DNA of 64,000 nt from Streptomyces sp. DG1A-41 (GCF_037055355.1 NZ_CP146350.1:2441001-2505000), one strand, 5' to 3'; positions 25,052 to 33,816 are shown, numbered from the stretch's first letter. Notes: a model not told the origin generated them from the letters alone. Program-made: numbers and translations.

Positions 25052-25783
25052 TCAGGCATGTCGGCGGAGCCCGCTGGTACCGGCCCGGCCGTGGCTCCTC
25101 GGCGGAGCCGCGACCGTGCTCAGCGTCTCCAGCAGGTCCGTCAGGGCGGCCGCCGTGATGTCCTCCGTCTCGGCGCCGGGCTCGGCACCCCGGTGGATGC
25201 CCCGGGCCTCACGGACGGCGTGCGAGAGCCGCGAGTCCGTGCCCGGGACCTCCAGGGTCACCACCACCCCCGACTCCCTGCGCCGCAGTGCCCGGCCGCC
25301 GGACCCCTGCTCCACCTCGCCGTCGGCGAACCACTCGGGGCACCGCTCCACCCTCCGCAGCCGCCGCTTCCCCGCGACCGGCTCCCAGGAGCGCGAGCCG
25401 GGCGCGCTCTCGGCGTATGTCTGGATCAGCACCTGCACGGCCCGCACCCGCCCGCTGGCCGGGGGCCACCTCGCACCGTGCCGCTCGACGGACAGCAGCC
25501 CGACCGACCGGGCCCGGTCCCCCGGTTTCGGCCGCCGGTCCTCCTCGTCGTCGGGGTCCCCGCCGAGGGCGACCGTGAGGCCCGTATCCTCGCGCAGGAT
25601 CCGGACGCCGCCCACGTCCTCGACCGGTCCCGAGACCTTCGTGAGCTGGTCGTGCCAGCCGCCGCCGAACACACCGTCCGCGTCCAGGAGCAGCAGCGGC
25701 CAGCTCACCTCGTCCCCCACCGAGAACGGTGTGCCGCAGCACTCCATCTGCCAGTCCTCGTAGATCACGTGCCAGAGCCCCAT
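25052..25783 (-). CDS. DUF6578-like conserved actinobacterial protein
   Basis: The 243-residue protein starts MGLWHVIYEDWQMECCGTPF and continues SVGDEVSWPLLLLDADGVFG, a conserved opening I associate with DUF6578 in Streptomyces. The paired cysteines and the charged, soluble composition give no enzyme clue. GGGAGGG lies just before the ATG at 25783. The gene is divergent from the M50 protease gene. Function unknown; family name from memory. Confidence 0.75.
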   Translation of the reverse strand: MGLWHVIYEDWQMECCGTPFSVGDEVSWPLLLLDADGVFGGGWHDQLTKVSGPVEDVGGVRILREDTGLTVALGGDPDDEEDRRPKPGDRARSVGLLSVERHGARWPPASGRVRAVQVLIQTYAESAPGSRSWEPVAGKRRLRRVERCPEWFADGEVEQGSGGRALRRRESGVVVTLEVPGTDSRLSHAVREARGIHRGAEPGAETEDITAAALTDLLETLSTVAAPPRSHGRAGTSGLRRHA

Positions 25784-25895
25784 GCCCCCACCCTCCCGGA
25801 ACCGACCGCCCCGCGCGAGACGTTTTCCCCCTGCGCCCGGTACCGTCGGGCCGTCCCATCGCGTGTTCGAGAGTGCCGAGAGTGCAGGGAGTCCC

Positions 25896-26696
25896 ATGAC
25901 CACCGCCACCAGCCGCCACAGCGAGCGGCGGATCAGTCCCGTCTTCGTCGGGATTCTGGCCGTGACGGCGGTCACGGGATGGGCGACCTGGACCGGGTTC
26001 GCGCAGCAGCCCGGGGTCGCCGTGTTCCTCTTCGTGACGGCGGCCTGGATCGTCTCGCTCTGCCTGCACGAGTACGCGCACGCGCGCACCGCCCTGCACA
26101 GCGGCGACATCTCGGTCGGCGCGAAGGGGTACCTCACGCTCAACCCGCTGAAGTACACGCACGCGCTGCTCAGCATCGTCCTCCCGGTGATCTTCGTGAT
26201 CATGGGCGGGATCGGGCTGCCCGGCGGGGCGGTGTTCATCGAGCGGGGGCGGATCCGGGGCCGCTGGAAGCACAGTCTGATCTCGGCCGCCGGTCCGCTG
26301 ACGAACGTGCTGTTCGCCATCGTCTGCACGGCCCCGTTCTGGCTGGACGCGCTGGACGGCGTGCCGAGCGACTTCCGGTTCGCCCTGGCCTTCCTCGCGC
26401 TGCTCCAGGTGACGGCGGCACTGCTGAACTCCCTGCCGGTGCCGGGCCTGGACGGCTACGGCGTCATCGAGCCCTGGCTGTCGTACAGCATCCGGCGGCA
26501 GGTGGAGCCGTTCGCGCCGTTCGGCCTGCTGTTCGTGTTCGCGCTGCTGTGGCTGCCGGCGGTCAACGGCGTGTTCTTCGACGTGGTCGACTCGGTCCTG
26601 AAGTCCCTCGGGATCAGCGACTTCGAGACCTACTGCGGTCAGGCGCTGTACCGCTTCTGGCAGGGCTCGAACGAGTTCTGCTCGGCCGCTCCCTGA
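25896..26696 (+). CDS. Site-2-protease-like M50 membrane metalloprotease
   Basis: The 266-residue protein has about six membrane helices. The zinc motif HEYAH sits in CLHEYAHARTALHSGD, and the distal ligand motif is NSLPVPGLDGYGVIEPW, close to the classical N-P-D-G form. GAKGYLTLNPLKYTH matches the loop found in this branch. Such enzymes cut transmembrane regulators, but the short bacterial branch without a PDZ domain is poorly understood. The ATG at 25896 has GGGAG upstream. The next gene on the opposite strand ends 4 bp away. Confidence 0.88.
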   Translation: MTTATSRHSERRISPVFVGILAVTAVTGWATWTGFAQQPGVAVFLFVTAAWIVSLCLHEYAHARTALHSGDISVGAKGYLTLNPLKYTHALLSIVLPVIFVIMGGIGLPGGAVFIERGRIRGRWKHSLISAAGPLTNVLFAIVCTAPFWLDALDGVPSDFRFALAFLALLQVTAALLNSLPVPGLDGYGVIEPWLSYSIRRQVEPFAPFGLLFVFALLWLPAVNGVFFDVVDSVLKSLGISDFETYCGQALYRFWQGSNEFCSAAP

Positions 26697-26700
26697 AGGA

Positions 26701-26880
26701 TCAGCCCGTGACGGACTTCTGCTGCTTGGCGCGCTTCACGTAGTACCAGCACATGTTGGACGACAGGCCCGCCAGCAGCACCCAGACGACCCCCAGCCAG
26801 CTGCCCTCCATGAAGGAGACCACGGCCGCGGCCACGGCGAGGACGCAGACGATCAGGGCATAGAGGGCGAGGCGGGGCAT
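26701..26880 (-). CDS. Small two-helix membrane protein
   Basis: The 59-residue product from ATG 26880 has two hydrophobic segments (LALYALIVCVLAVAAAVVSF and WLGVVWVLLAGLSSNMCWYY) and a basic tail KRAKQQKSVTG. AGGAG lies eight bases upstream of this ATG; a longer frame from 26940 would add a Cys-rich leader without a ribosome site. No known domain. Conserved-looking in character but function unknown. Confidence 0.65.
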   Translation of the reverse strand: MPRLALYALIVCVLAVAAAVVSFMEGSWLGVVWVLLAGLSSNMCWYYVKRAKQQKSVTG

Positions 26881-26944
26881 CTGGTCGGCTCCTGTCGGGG
26901 GACACTGCGGGCACTGCTGGTGCCGTCCAGTGTCCCCCATGCCG

Positions 26945-27664
26945 TCATACGTCCGTGACGCGGAGCCCCGCGTGCGCCTTGTACCGGCGGTTCACGGAGA
27001 TCAGGTTCGCCACCAGCGACTCCACCTGGTGGGCGTTGCGCAGCCGCCCGGCGAAGATGCCGCGCATGCCGGGGATGCGCCCGGCGAGGGCCTGCACGAT
27101 CTCGACGTCGGCACGGACCTCTCCGAGCACCATCACGTCCGTGTCGATCTCGTCGATCTCCGGGTCCTGGAGCAGCACGGCCGACAGGTGGTGGAAGGCG
27201 GCCGTGACCCGGGAGTCCGGCAGCAGGGCGGCGGCCTGTTCGGCGGCGCTGCCCTCCTCGGGCTTGAGCGCGTAGGCGCCCTTCTTGTCGAAGCCGAGCG
27301 GGTTGACGCAGTCGACGACGAGCTTGCCGGCCAGCTCCTCGCGCAGGGATTCGAGGGTCTTGCCGTGGCCGTCCCACGGCACGGCGACGATCACGATGTC
27401 GCTGCGGCGCGCGGTCTCGGCGTTGTCGGCGCCCTCGACGCCGTGCCCGAGTTCCTCCGCGGCGGCCTGGGCACGGTCGGCCGCCCGCGAGCCGATGATC
27501 ACCTTCTGCCCGGCCTTGGCGAGCCGGTAGGCGAGGCCCTTGCCCTGCGGCCCGGTCCCGCCGAGCACTCCGACGACGAGTCCGGAGACGTCGGGCAGGT
27601 CCCAGGGGTCCTTGGCGGGGGCCTTCCGGGCGTTGTCGGTGGCAGCACTGTCGGTAGAGGTCAT
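26945..27664 (-). CDS. npdG: NADPH-dependent F420 reductase (F420H2:NADP oxidoreductase)
   Basis: The 239-residue enzyme moves hydride between NADPH and coenzyme F420. It shows the dinucleotide fold VVGVLGGTGPQGKGLAYRLA, then KVIIGSRAADRAQAAAEELG (Ser-Arg for the 2'-phosphate), SDIVIVAVPWDGHGKTL and VVDCVNPLGFDKKGAYALK. The C-terminal LRNAHQVESLVANLISVNRR is typical of the family. It supplies reduced F420 for reductases in secondary metabolism and redox stress. It seems to be a single gene, between a small membrane protein and the sialidase on the same strand. Confidence 0.93.
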   Translation of the reverse strand: MTSTDSAATDNARKAPAKDPWDLPDVSGLVVGVLGGTGPQGKGLAYRLAKAGQKVIIGSRAADRAQAAAEELGHGVEGADNAETARRSDIVIVAVPWDGHGKTLESLREELAGKLVVDCVNPLGFDKKGAYALKPEEGSAAEQAAALLPDSRVTAAFHHLSAVLLQDPEIDEIDTDVMVLGEVRADVEIVQALAGRIPGMRGIFAGRLRNAHQVESLVANLISVNRRYKAHAGLRVTDV

Positions 27665-27697
27665 GGCCCAGACTCTACGTCCGCCGCCGCCATCGGC

Positions 27698-28807
27698 TCA
27701 GGTCAGCTCCGTCACGGGCACCCGGCGGAAGGTGATGGTCTCGTAGGCGCTGAAGTCGCCGGTCTCGTACAGCAGTCCCACGGTGTCCGCGTCGACGCGC
27801 ACGAGGTCGGAGTACGCGGCGGGCAGGCCGTCCACGGTGTGGGCCGGGCGCCAGGTGGTGCCGCCGTCGGTGGAGGCGCGGATCGTCATCAGGGCGCGGA
27901 AGCCCGGGTCGGCGGGGCCGGAGTACAGCAGCACGTCGGGGTCGCGGAGTTGGAGGACGCTCGCCTGGCACACGGGAGCGGGCAGGCCCGCCTGTGGACG
28001 GAAGGGTTTCACCAGGGTCTGGCCGCCGTCGGCCGAGTGGGCGTCGGCCCGGGTGCCGGGCGACGGGGAATCGTTGCGGGTGTTGACGTACACGCGGCCG
28101 TCGGGGAGTTCGGCGGCGGTGGTCTCGTTGGCGTTGATGTAGCCGTCGGTGTTGTCGTCGACGTAGCCGATCCGCCAGGTCGCGCCCCGGTCGTCGCTGA
28201 GCAGGCAGTGGCCGCCGTTGTATCTGCCCTCCGTGCCGCTGTCCGTGCCGGTGGGCGGCAGGGAGTGGTTGGCGGGGACGACGATCCGGCCCGTGCTCAG
28301 CTGGAGGGCATGGCCGGGGGTGGTGGCGTACCAGCGCCAGTGCGGCTCCTTGGTCTCCTGGGTGATCTCCTTGGGCGCGGACCAGGTGAGGCCGTCGTCG
28401 TCGCTGTGCTGCACCCACACGCGGCGCCCGTCCGCCGCGCTCACCTTGCCGCGCCGGATGGCGTCCTCGGTGGCGAGGGCGGCGTTGCGTACGTGCACGA
28501 GGAGGACGCGGCCGTTGTCGAGGACGACGGGGGCGGGGTTGCCGGCGAGGGCGTCGCCGTTCTTCGCGGCCACCAGGAGCGGGCTCCAGGTGCGGCCGCC
28601 GTCCGTGGAGCGTTTGAGTACGACGTCGATGTTCCCGAAGTCGTCCCGGGAGCCGACACGGCCTTCACAGAAGGCGAGCAGGGTGCCGATGGGGGTTCCC
28701 CCGCTCGAGCGGAGCCGAGAGTGGGGGACGGTGGCGACGACGGCGGGGATGCGGAAGCTGGCGTATCCCTCCCGGCCGGCGCGGAAGGGGACGCTGGTCT
28801 CGGTCAT
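27698..28807 (-). CDS. Exo-alpha-sialidase (GH33-like)
   Basis: The 369-residue protein forms a six-bladed propeller. It has the FRIP motif (YASFRIPAVVATVP) and five Asp boxes: STDGGRTWS, SDDDGLTWS, SDDRGATWR, SADGGQTLV and STDGGTTWR. Catalytic Glu in NANETTAAE and Tyr in LPAAYSDLV are plausible. No signal peptide is seen, so it is either intracellular or exported another way. Near residue 30 it carries the in-frame insertion HSRLRSSGGTP encoded by a Streptomyces repeat element (see repeat entry), which breaks the first blade strand and may alter folding. Confidence 0.85.
   Translation of the reverse strand: MTETSVPFRAGREGYASFRIPAVVATVPHSRLRSSGGTPIGTLLAFCEGRVGSRDDFGNIDVVLKRSTDGGRTWSPLLVAAKNGDALAGNPAPVVLDNGRVLLVHVRNAALATEDAIRRGKVSAADGRRVWVQHSDDDGLTWSAPKEITQETKEPHWRWYATTPGHALQLSTGRIVVPANHSLPPTGTDSGTEGRYNGGHCLLSDDRGATWRIGYVDDNTDGYINANETTAAELPDGRVYVNTRNDSPSPGTRADAHSADGGQTLVKPFRPQAGLPAPVCQASVLQLRDPDVLLYSGPADPGFRALMTIRASTDGGTTWRPAHTVDGLPAAYSDLVRVDADTVGLLYETGDFSAYETITFRRVPVTELT
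28691..28728 (-). repeat. Streptomyces interspersed repeat (SRLRSS element), copy 1, in sialidase
   Basis: On the minus strand the core CTCTCGGCTCCGCTCGAGC is flanked by CCCCCA-type and GGGGGA-type runs that pair with one another. It sits in frame inside the sialidase gene and encodes SRLRSS. A second copy with the same core lies at 45346-45390. Near-identical elements are, to my knowledge, scattered widely in Streptomyces genes. Confidence 0.8.
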
Positions 28808-28925
28808 CGGCGGGTTCCTCCGGGCGTTCGACGACGGTACGGATGACCGGTCTCTCTGCCCAAGCCGGGCGAATCCGTGGTGAATTCCACGTCACGAGTG
28901 ACCGGTCGGGGCAGGATGCGGTCGT

Positions 28926-29528
28926 ATGGATGCCGTACGGGTCGCGCTGCTGCGGGAAGTGCTCTGCGGGACGCAGTGGCTGGGCGCCACGCGGCGGTTC
29001 GCCGGTGCGCTGCGCGGGTCGGTGGTGTCGCACGGCGGCGGGCTGCTGCTCGTCGGCACGCCGGAGTTCGAGCCGTGGCACCTGGCGGCGCACCTGGTGG
29101 ACGAGGCCGCGTGGTCGGGCACGCCGGAGCTGGCCCCGACGCTGGTACGGCATGACGCGCGCCCCTCGGATCCGGCGCATCTGGCGGTCGGTCTCGGGCG
29201 GCTGGAGGCGGCCCGGCGGGGCGAGACGCTGCTGGTGGTGTCCCCCGACGGGCCCGCCGCGCCCCTCCTTGAACGGGTGTCCGACGCCCGGCGCGCCGGG
29301 GCGACGGTGCTGTCCCTCGGCCCCGGTGAGGGCGAGCTGCCGGCGATGGCCCACGAGGCCCTGGCCGTCCCCGACGGCTCGGAGCTGGACCTGGACACCG
29401 TCCAGCACCTGGTCAGCGCGGCGGCCGGGGAGAACGCCCTGCCGACGCCACGCGGCCGCCGCCGCTTCCGGGACCGGGTGGCGAGACTGGCGGAACACCT
29501 GACGGCCCCTCCGCCGGCGCGCTGGTAG
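28926..29528 (+). CDS. Conserved protein with SIS-like alternating fold, function unknown
   Basis: The 200-residue protein reads MDAVRVALLREVLCGTQWLG, later GGGLLLVGTPEFEPWHLAAH and TLLVVSPDGPAAPLLERVSD, then ARRAGATVLSLGPGEGELPA and MAHEALAVP. The alternating strand/helix pattern resembles a sugar-isomerase (SIS) domain or its relatives, but no catalytic signature is clear. It is divergent from the sialidase gene, which might hint at a role in sugar processing; that is speculation. Confidence 0.65.
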   Translation: MDAVRVALLREVLCGTQWLGATRRFAGALRGSVVSHGGGLLLVGTPEFEPWHLAAHLVDEAAWSGTPELAPTLVRHDARPSDPAHLAVGLGRLEAARRGETLLVVSPDGPAAPLLERVSDARRAGATVLSLGPGEGELPAMAHEALAVPDGSELDLDTVQHLVSAAAGENALPTPRGRRRFRDRVARLAEHLTAPPPARW

Positions 29529-29573
29529 GGCCGGTGGTGCGGCTGCGCGAGTCGCGCAGCCGCCGGGATGCGC

Positions 29574-29804
29574 CTATTCGTCGTTCCGGCCGCCCGCCGG
29601 GGCGTCGTGCCACTTGGGGTCGTTCTCCCACTGGAGGTTGCGTGCGCGGGCGGTCTCCATCGCGTGTTCGGCTTCCGGGCGGGAGGCGTACGGCCCGAAC
29701 CGGTCCTTGCCCGGGCACTCCGGCCCCTCCTCGACCTTCTTGTGCTCCAGGCAGTAGTACCACTCGCCCGGCTTGCCGACCGTCCGCTTCTTGAACAGGG
29801 CCAT
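29574..29804 (-). CDS. Small conserved actinobacterial protein
   Basis: The 76-residue protein starts [20 protein letters not shown] and continues [20 protein letters not shown] and [20 protein letters not shown]. Two Cys, many aromatic residues and a pattern reminiscent of SPOR-like small domains are visible. AGGAG lies upstream of the ATG. It is divergent from map with 58 bp between starts. Function unknown. Confidence 0.75.
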   Translation of the reverse strand: MALFKKRTVGKPGEWYYCLEHKKVEEGPECPGKDRFGPYASRPEAEHAMETARARNLQWENDPKWHDAPAGGRNDE

Positions 29805-29849
29805 GTCCAGCTCCTCTCGCCACCGTCATGTTCCCCCATGGCCGCTGGT

Positions 29850-29855
29850 TAGACT
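29850..29855 (+). promoter_or_regulatory. Candidate -10 box TAGACT for leaderless map transcript
   Basis: TAGACT is followed by seven bases and then the ATG of map, with no ribosome-binding sequence. This spacing is expected when transcription begins at the start codon. Confidence 0.5.
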
Positions 29856-29862
29856 CGCTGGC

Positions 29863-30720
29863 ATGTCTGGCCAGTCGCTGCTCGTACCGGGGGAGCTGTC
29901 CCCCACCCGTCCCGTGCCCGGAAACATCCGTCGCCCCGAGTACGTCGGCAAGCCCGCGCCGACGCCCTACACCGGACCGGAGGTGCAGACGCCCGAGACG
30001 ATCGACGCGATGCGGGTCGCCGGCCGGATCGCCGCCCGGGCGATGGCGGAGGCCGCGAAGCTGATCGCCCCGGGGGTGACCACGGACGAGCTGGACAGGG
30101 TGGCGCACGAGTACATGTGCGACCACGGCGCCTACCCCTCGACGCTCGGCTACCGGGGCTTCCCGAAGTCGCTGTGCACCTCGGTCAACGAGGTCATCTG
30201 CCACGGCATCCCGGACTCGACCATCCTGCGCGACGGCGACATCGTCAACCTCGACGTGACGGCGTACATCGGCGGTGTGCACGGCGACAACAACGCGACC
30301 TACCTGGTCGGTGACGTCGGCGAGGAGTCGCGGCTGCTGGTGGAGCGGACCCGGGAGTCCCTCGACCGGGCGATCAAGGCGGTCAAGCCGGGCCGGCAGA
30401 TCAACATCATCGGCCGGGTCATCGAGTCGTACGCCAAGCGCTTCGGCTACGGGGTGGTCCGGGACTTCACCGGCCACGGCATCAACAGCTCGTTCCACTC
30501 GGGCCTGATCATCCCGCACTACGACAGCCCGCACGCGACGACGGTCATCCAGCCCGGGATGACGTTCACGATCGAGCCGATGCTGACGCTCGGGACGCAC
30601 GAGTACGACATGTGGGACGACGGCTGGACGGTCGTGACGAAGGACCGGAAGCGGACGGCCCAGTTCGAGCACACGCTGGTGGTGACGGAGACGGGCGCGG
30701 AGATCCTGACGTTGCCCTGA
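29863..30720 (+). CDS. map: Methionine aminopeptidase type I
   Basis: The 285-residue enzyme removes initiator Met from new proteins. Metal-binding residues lie in [20 protein letters not shown] (two Asp), [11 protein letters not shown] (His), [11 protein letters not shown] (Glu) and [11 protein letters not shown] (Glu). Substrate His is in [12 protein letters not shown]. The N-terminal 40 residues ([20 protein letters not shown] onward) match the longer actinobacterial form with a PxxP-like extension. Start choice is supported by the TAGACT box. A clear terminator follows. Confidence 0.95.
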   Translation: MSGQSLLVPGELSPTRPVPGNIRRPEYVGKPAPTPYTGPEVQTPETIDAMRVAGRIAARAMAEAAKLIAPGVTTDELDRVAHEYMCDHGAYPSTLGYRGFPKSLCTSVNEVICHGIPDSTILRDGDIVNLDVTAYIGGVHGDNNATYLVGDVGEESRLLVERTRESLDRAIKAVKPGRQINIIGRVIESYAKRFGYGVVRDFTGHGINSSFHSGLIIPHYDSPHATTVIQPGMTFTIEPMLTLGTHEYDMWDDGWTVVTKDRKRTAQFEHTLVVTETGAEILTLP

Positions 30721-30733
30721 TCATGATCACCCG

Positions 30734-30756
30734 AGCCCGCCCGGCCAGGGCGGGCT
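30734..30756 (+). terminator. Rho-independent terminator after map
   Basis: AGCCCGCCC (30734-30742) pairs with GGGCGGGCT (30748-30756) across GGCCA, followed by TTCTCTT. It begins 14 bp after the map stop. Confidence 0.8.
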
Positions 30757-30802
30757 TTCTCTTGTACGCTTTTACCGACAGGGCGTCGGCAAATCCATTG
30801 AC

Positions 30803-30821
30803 TTAGGTATGCCTTACCCAG
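30803..30821. promoter_or_regulatory. Iron box (DmdR1/IdeR-like) before heme oxygenase
   Basis: TTAGGTATGCCTTACCCAG matches the actinobacterial iron-box consensus (TTAGGTTAGGCTAACCTAA) at 13 of 19 positions, with a complete left half. It overlaps TTGACT, a possible -35. Iron-loaded DmdR would block transcription here. Confidence 0.65.
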
Positions 30822-30832
30822 AGGATGGGCCC

Positions 30833-31480
30833 ATGGAATCCTTCTCGACCCTCATTCGGACCGCTTCCCGCGAGCAGCACGAGGAGGTCAGGGGCTCGAC
30901 GTTCATGAGCGACCTGCTGGGGCACAAACTGGGGGTCGACGCGTTCGCCCGCTACACGGAGCAGCTGTGGTTCGTGTACGGGGCACTGGAGTCCGGGGCG
31001 GAGCGCCTGGCCGGGGACCCGGTGGCCGGCCCCTTCCTCCGCCCGGAACTGTTCCGGATGGCCTCGCTGGAACAGGACCTGGAGTACCTGCGCGGCCCCG
31101 ACTGGCGATCGGGCGTCAGCGCGCTGCCCGCCACCCTGGAGTACGCGCGGCGGATCTCCGACTGCGCCCGTACCTGGCCGGCCGGCTACGTCGCCCACCA
31201 CTACACCCGCTACCTCGGCGACCTCTCCGGCGGGCAGATCATCCGCGACACGGCCGAGAGGACGTGGGGTTTCCCGAAGAAGGGCGACGGGGTCCGCTTC
31301 TACGTGTTCGCACAGATCCCCAACCCGGCCGCCTTCAAGCGGGGTTACTGGGAGCTGCTGGACGCGGTGCCCGGTGACGAGCTGGAGCGGCAGCGGATCG
31401 TGTCCGAGTGCAAGCGGGCGTACGCGCTGAACAACGCGGTGTTCCAGGCGCTGGGCGAGGAGTTCCCGCTGTCGGCGTGA
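30833..31480 (+). CDS. Heme oxygenase
   Basis: The 215-residue enzyme opens heme to biliverdin, CO and iron. The proximal His lies in ASREQHEEVRGSTFMSDLL and the distal glycine helix in HHYTRYLGDLSGGQIIRDTA; the fold is the canonical HO family (HmuO-like). ATG 30833 is preferred; an ATG at 30809 lies inside the iron box. It is probably derepressed in iron starvation to recover iron from heme. An EfeU remnant 0.9 kb downstream hints at a once larger iron region. Confidence 0.92.
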   Translation: MESFSTLIRTASREQHEEVRGSTFMSDLLGHKLGVDAFARYTEQLWFVYGALESGAERLAGDPVAGPFLRPELFRMASLEQDLEYLRGPDWRSGVSALPATLEYARRISDCARTWPAGYVAHHYTRYLGDLSGGQIIRDTAERTWGFPKKGDGVRFYVFAQIPNPAAFKRGYWELLDAVPGDELERQRIVSECKRAYALNNAVFQALGEEFPLSA

Positions 31481-31591
31481 GCGGCCCCGGAAACCCGCTG
31501 CCGCCCATCAGCCGATTGGTCACGCCCAGAGGTCGCCGTTCGGTACCGCGTACACACGCTGTTCCACCCGCACGGACGCGCACCACCCGGG

Positions 31592-32236
31592 TCAGCGTTC
31601 GAGGCGGACCCGGCCGCCGACCTCGGTCCACCCGCCCGGCTGGGGCGCGGTCAGGATCTGGGAGCCCGCGCCCTGGGTGATGTTGAGGGCCCGGCCGAGC
31701 CGGTCGGTGAGCAGCAGGGCCGCCGCCCCGGTCGCCTCGTCCTCGTCGATCCCGTCGCCGCGTCCGGGGAAGGCCCGGGCGCGCACCCGTCCGGCGGGCT
31801 CGTCCTCCCACGCCCAGGCGTACACCCACTCCCCCGGCGGCGGCACGGCCAGGTCGTCGACCTCGGCGGCGCTGCCGTACTGCCGCAGGGTGCGCTGCGG
31901 CACCCACTCCGCCCGCGCCTCGATCCAGCAGAACTCCCCGTCCTGCCGGGCACCGACCACCCCGGCGGGCGTGACCAGCTCGGGCACGTCGAGCAGCCAG
32001 GCCGTCCCGACACAGGGGTGCCCGGCGAAAGGCAACCTCAGGGTGGGCGTGTAGATGTCGATCACCCCGCGCTCGGGATCATCCACGAACACGGTCTCAC
32101 TGAACCCGAGTTTCGCGGCGAACGCCTGCCGCTCACTCCGCTCGGGCAGTACCGAACCCTCACGCACGACACCGAGTTCGTTGCCGTATCCACCGTTCGG
32201 CCCGCAGAAGACGCGGAGCACGTCGTAGTCAGTCAC
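31592..32236 (-). CDS. PhzF-family epimerase/isomerase-like protein, short form
   Basis: The 214-residue protein has PhzF features: RVFCGPNGGYGNELGVV at the start, LGFSETVFV, LRLPFAGHPCVGTAWLL and the closing DEDEATGAAALLLTDRLGR (cf. EDPxTGSA). PhzF proteins are normally about 280 residues of two similar halves; here parts of both halves are shorter. The usual start motif GNP is GNE, which may affect the catalytic Glu position. A GTG start at 32236 is used since the frame upstream runs through the efeU remnant. Confidence 0.75.
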   Translation of the reverse strand: MTDYDVLRVFCGPNGGYGNELGVVREGSVLPERSERQAFAAKLGFSETVFVDDPERGVIDIYTPTLRLPFAGHPCVGTAWLLDVPELVTPAGVVGARQDGEFCWIEARAEWVPQRTLRQYGSAAEVDDLAVPPPGEWVYAWAWEDEPAGRVRARAFPGRGDGIDEDEATGAAALLLTDRLGRALNITQGAGSQILTAPQPGGWTEVGGRVRLER

Positions 32237-32339
32237 GGGGGCATTCAAACACCGCCCGGGCGGCCAGGTGGCCCCAGGCGGCCGGACCGCCGGGAAGAGA
32301 CATCCCAGGCGCGACCTTCGACCTTCCCTTGACCGCTCC

Positions 32340-32603
32340 ATGAGGGCGTACGGCTTCCACGACCTCCAGGAGGCGGACTTCCTGCCCGGCCTCAACGACA
32401 AGGCCTTCGACATCTCCAGCGCGATTCCTCCGGACAGCTGGTACGGCACGCTGCTCACGGGCGTGTTCGACTTCCAGCCGGACCCGACCGTCCTCCAAGT
32501 CGTGGTGTGGCTGCTGTATTTGATCCCGGCCCTGGCGCTGTTCCTGGCACCGGCGGGTTTCGGACAGCGCCGGACGGCAACAACACCGGCCGGGGACAGC
32601 TGA
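32340..32603 (+). pseudogene. efeU: C-terminal remnant of ferrous-iron permease EfeU (FTR1 family)
   Basis: The frame reads AYGFHDLQEADFLPGLNDKA, FDISSAIPPDSWYGTLLTGV, FDFQPDPTVLQVVVWLLYLI and PALALFLAPAGFG. This is the last part of the Fe2+ permease EfeU, including its final membrane helix. The other roughly 200 residues, with the REXXE iron motifs, are missing, and no efeO or efeB follows. It shares its upstream region with the PhzF gene on the other strand. Non-functional remnant. Confidence 0.75.
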
Positions 32604-32791
32604 GGCCGGAGCGCTGCGCAACTCGGCGCGACGAGGTGCCGCTGCGCCCACCCGTGCCGCCCCTAGCAGCACGATTGCCCGCAGCTGGGGCGGCTGCGAC
32701 GGCCCGACCTCCACAGCGCACCCACCCCCGCCCAGCCGCCGGAGGCACCCGGTAGGGTTCGCCTCCGGAAAGGGGAAGGTGAAGGAACCCG

Positions 32792-33793
32792 ATGAACAGG
32801 GATCGCGACCCTCGAACACTCCGCAGGTCCGCCCGGAGCGCCCTCATAGCGGCCTCGGTGACCGCTTTGTCGTTGACGGCGAGCGGATGCGTCGTGGTGC
32901 ACGGCGAACGGGAGATCCTCCCGTCCACCACCCGCGCCGAAGCCGCCAAGGCTCTCCAGGAGTTCACGACCGCGTACAACGAGGCCGACAAGGCCTACGA
33001 CGCCTCCCTGGACGCCGACCTCACCACCGGCGCCCTGGCCGACATCGACTCGGCCCGCCTGAAAGCCGGGAAGACGAACAACCCGGACGGCAACCCGAAC
33101 CACACGCCCCTGAAGCTGACGGACACGAAGTACACGATCCCCAAGAAGGCCGGCTGGCCCCGCTGGTTCCTCGTCGACGCGGCCGGCAACAAGGGCGGCA
33201 CCGCCCGCTGGCTGCTCGTGTTCACCCGCAGCAGCCTGGACGACCCCTTCCAGGTGGCGTATCTCACCCTCGTCGCACCGGGCAGGGTCCCGGAGTTCAA
33301 GAAGGACGCGGACGGCTGGGCCGAGTCCGTCCCCGTGAACTCGACCGGCCTGGCCGCCGCCCCCGGCGACCTGAGCCAGGACTACACGGCCTACCTCAAG
33401 AACGGCGGAGACGGCTTCGCGGACGGCTTTCACACCAGCCAGTGGCGCGCTCTGCGCGCGAAGAACTCCAAGAAGCCGGGCCTGGTCACCCAGTACATCG
33501 ACGAACCGCTGACGAACGGCGACTACCAGCCCCTCGCCCTGCGCACGGCGGACGGCGGCGCACTGGTGTTCTTCACCACACGGCACTACGAGAAGCAGAC
33601 GGCCTACGCGGGCACGTCGTTCCCCATCCCCAACAAGGACGTTCTCGCGCTGACGACCGGCGAGGTCAAGCAGTCCCTCATGATGGAGTTCGTCTCCAAC
33701 GAGGTGGCGCTGGACCCGCCGAAGGGCAGCGGCGACCAGAAGGTGACGATCCTCGGCCGGATCCAGGGAATGACCTCGGCACGAGGCTCGTAA
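32792..33793 (+). CDS. Predicted lipoprotein of unknown function
   Basis: The 333-residue protein has a type II signal peptide (ALIAASVTALSLTASGC, lipidated Cys33) and a soluble outer domain. Segments such as ILPSTTRAEAAKALQEFTTA, WPRWFLVDAAGNKGGTARWL and LVFTRSSLDDPFQVAYLTLV are conserved-looking; I associate this type with the DUF8094 group, tentatively. AAGGTGAAGGA precedes the ATG. It is likely held on the outer membrane face. No operon partner is evident. Confidence 0.8.
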   Translation: MNRDRDPRTLRRSARSALIAASVTALSLTASGCVVVHGEREILPSTTRAEAAKALQEFTTAYNEADKAYDASLDADLTTGALADIDSARLKAGKTNNPDGNPNHTPLKLTDTKYTIPKKAGWPRWFLVDAAGNKGGTARWLLVFTRSSLDDPFQVAYLTLVAPGRVPEFKKDADGWAESVPVNSTGLAAAPGDLSQDYTAYLKNGGDGFADGFHTSQWRALRAKNSKKPGLVTQYIDEPLTNGDYQPLALRTADGGALVFFTTRHYEKQTAYAGTSFPIPNKDVLALTTGEVKQSLMMEFVSNEVALDPPKGSGDQKVTILGRIQGMTSARGS

Positions 33794-33816
33794 GGACAGG
33801 CCAACGCCGGGTCGGC

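Noticed and set aside
24757..25158. Plus-strand open frame in the gap before the DUF6578-like gene
   Set aside because: It is low-complexity, partly made of the 56-bp duplication, and overlaps a gene on the other strand; no family features.
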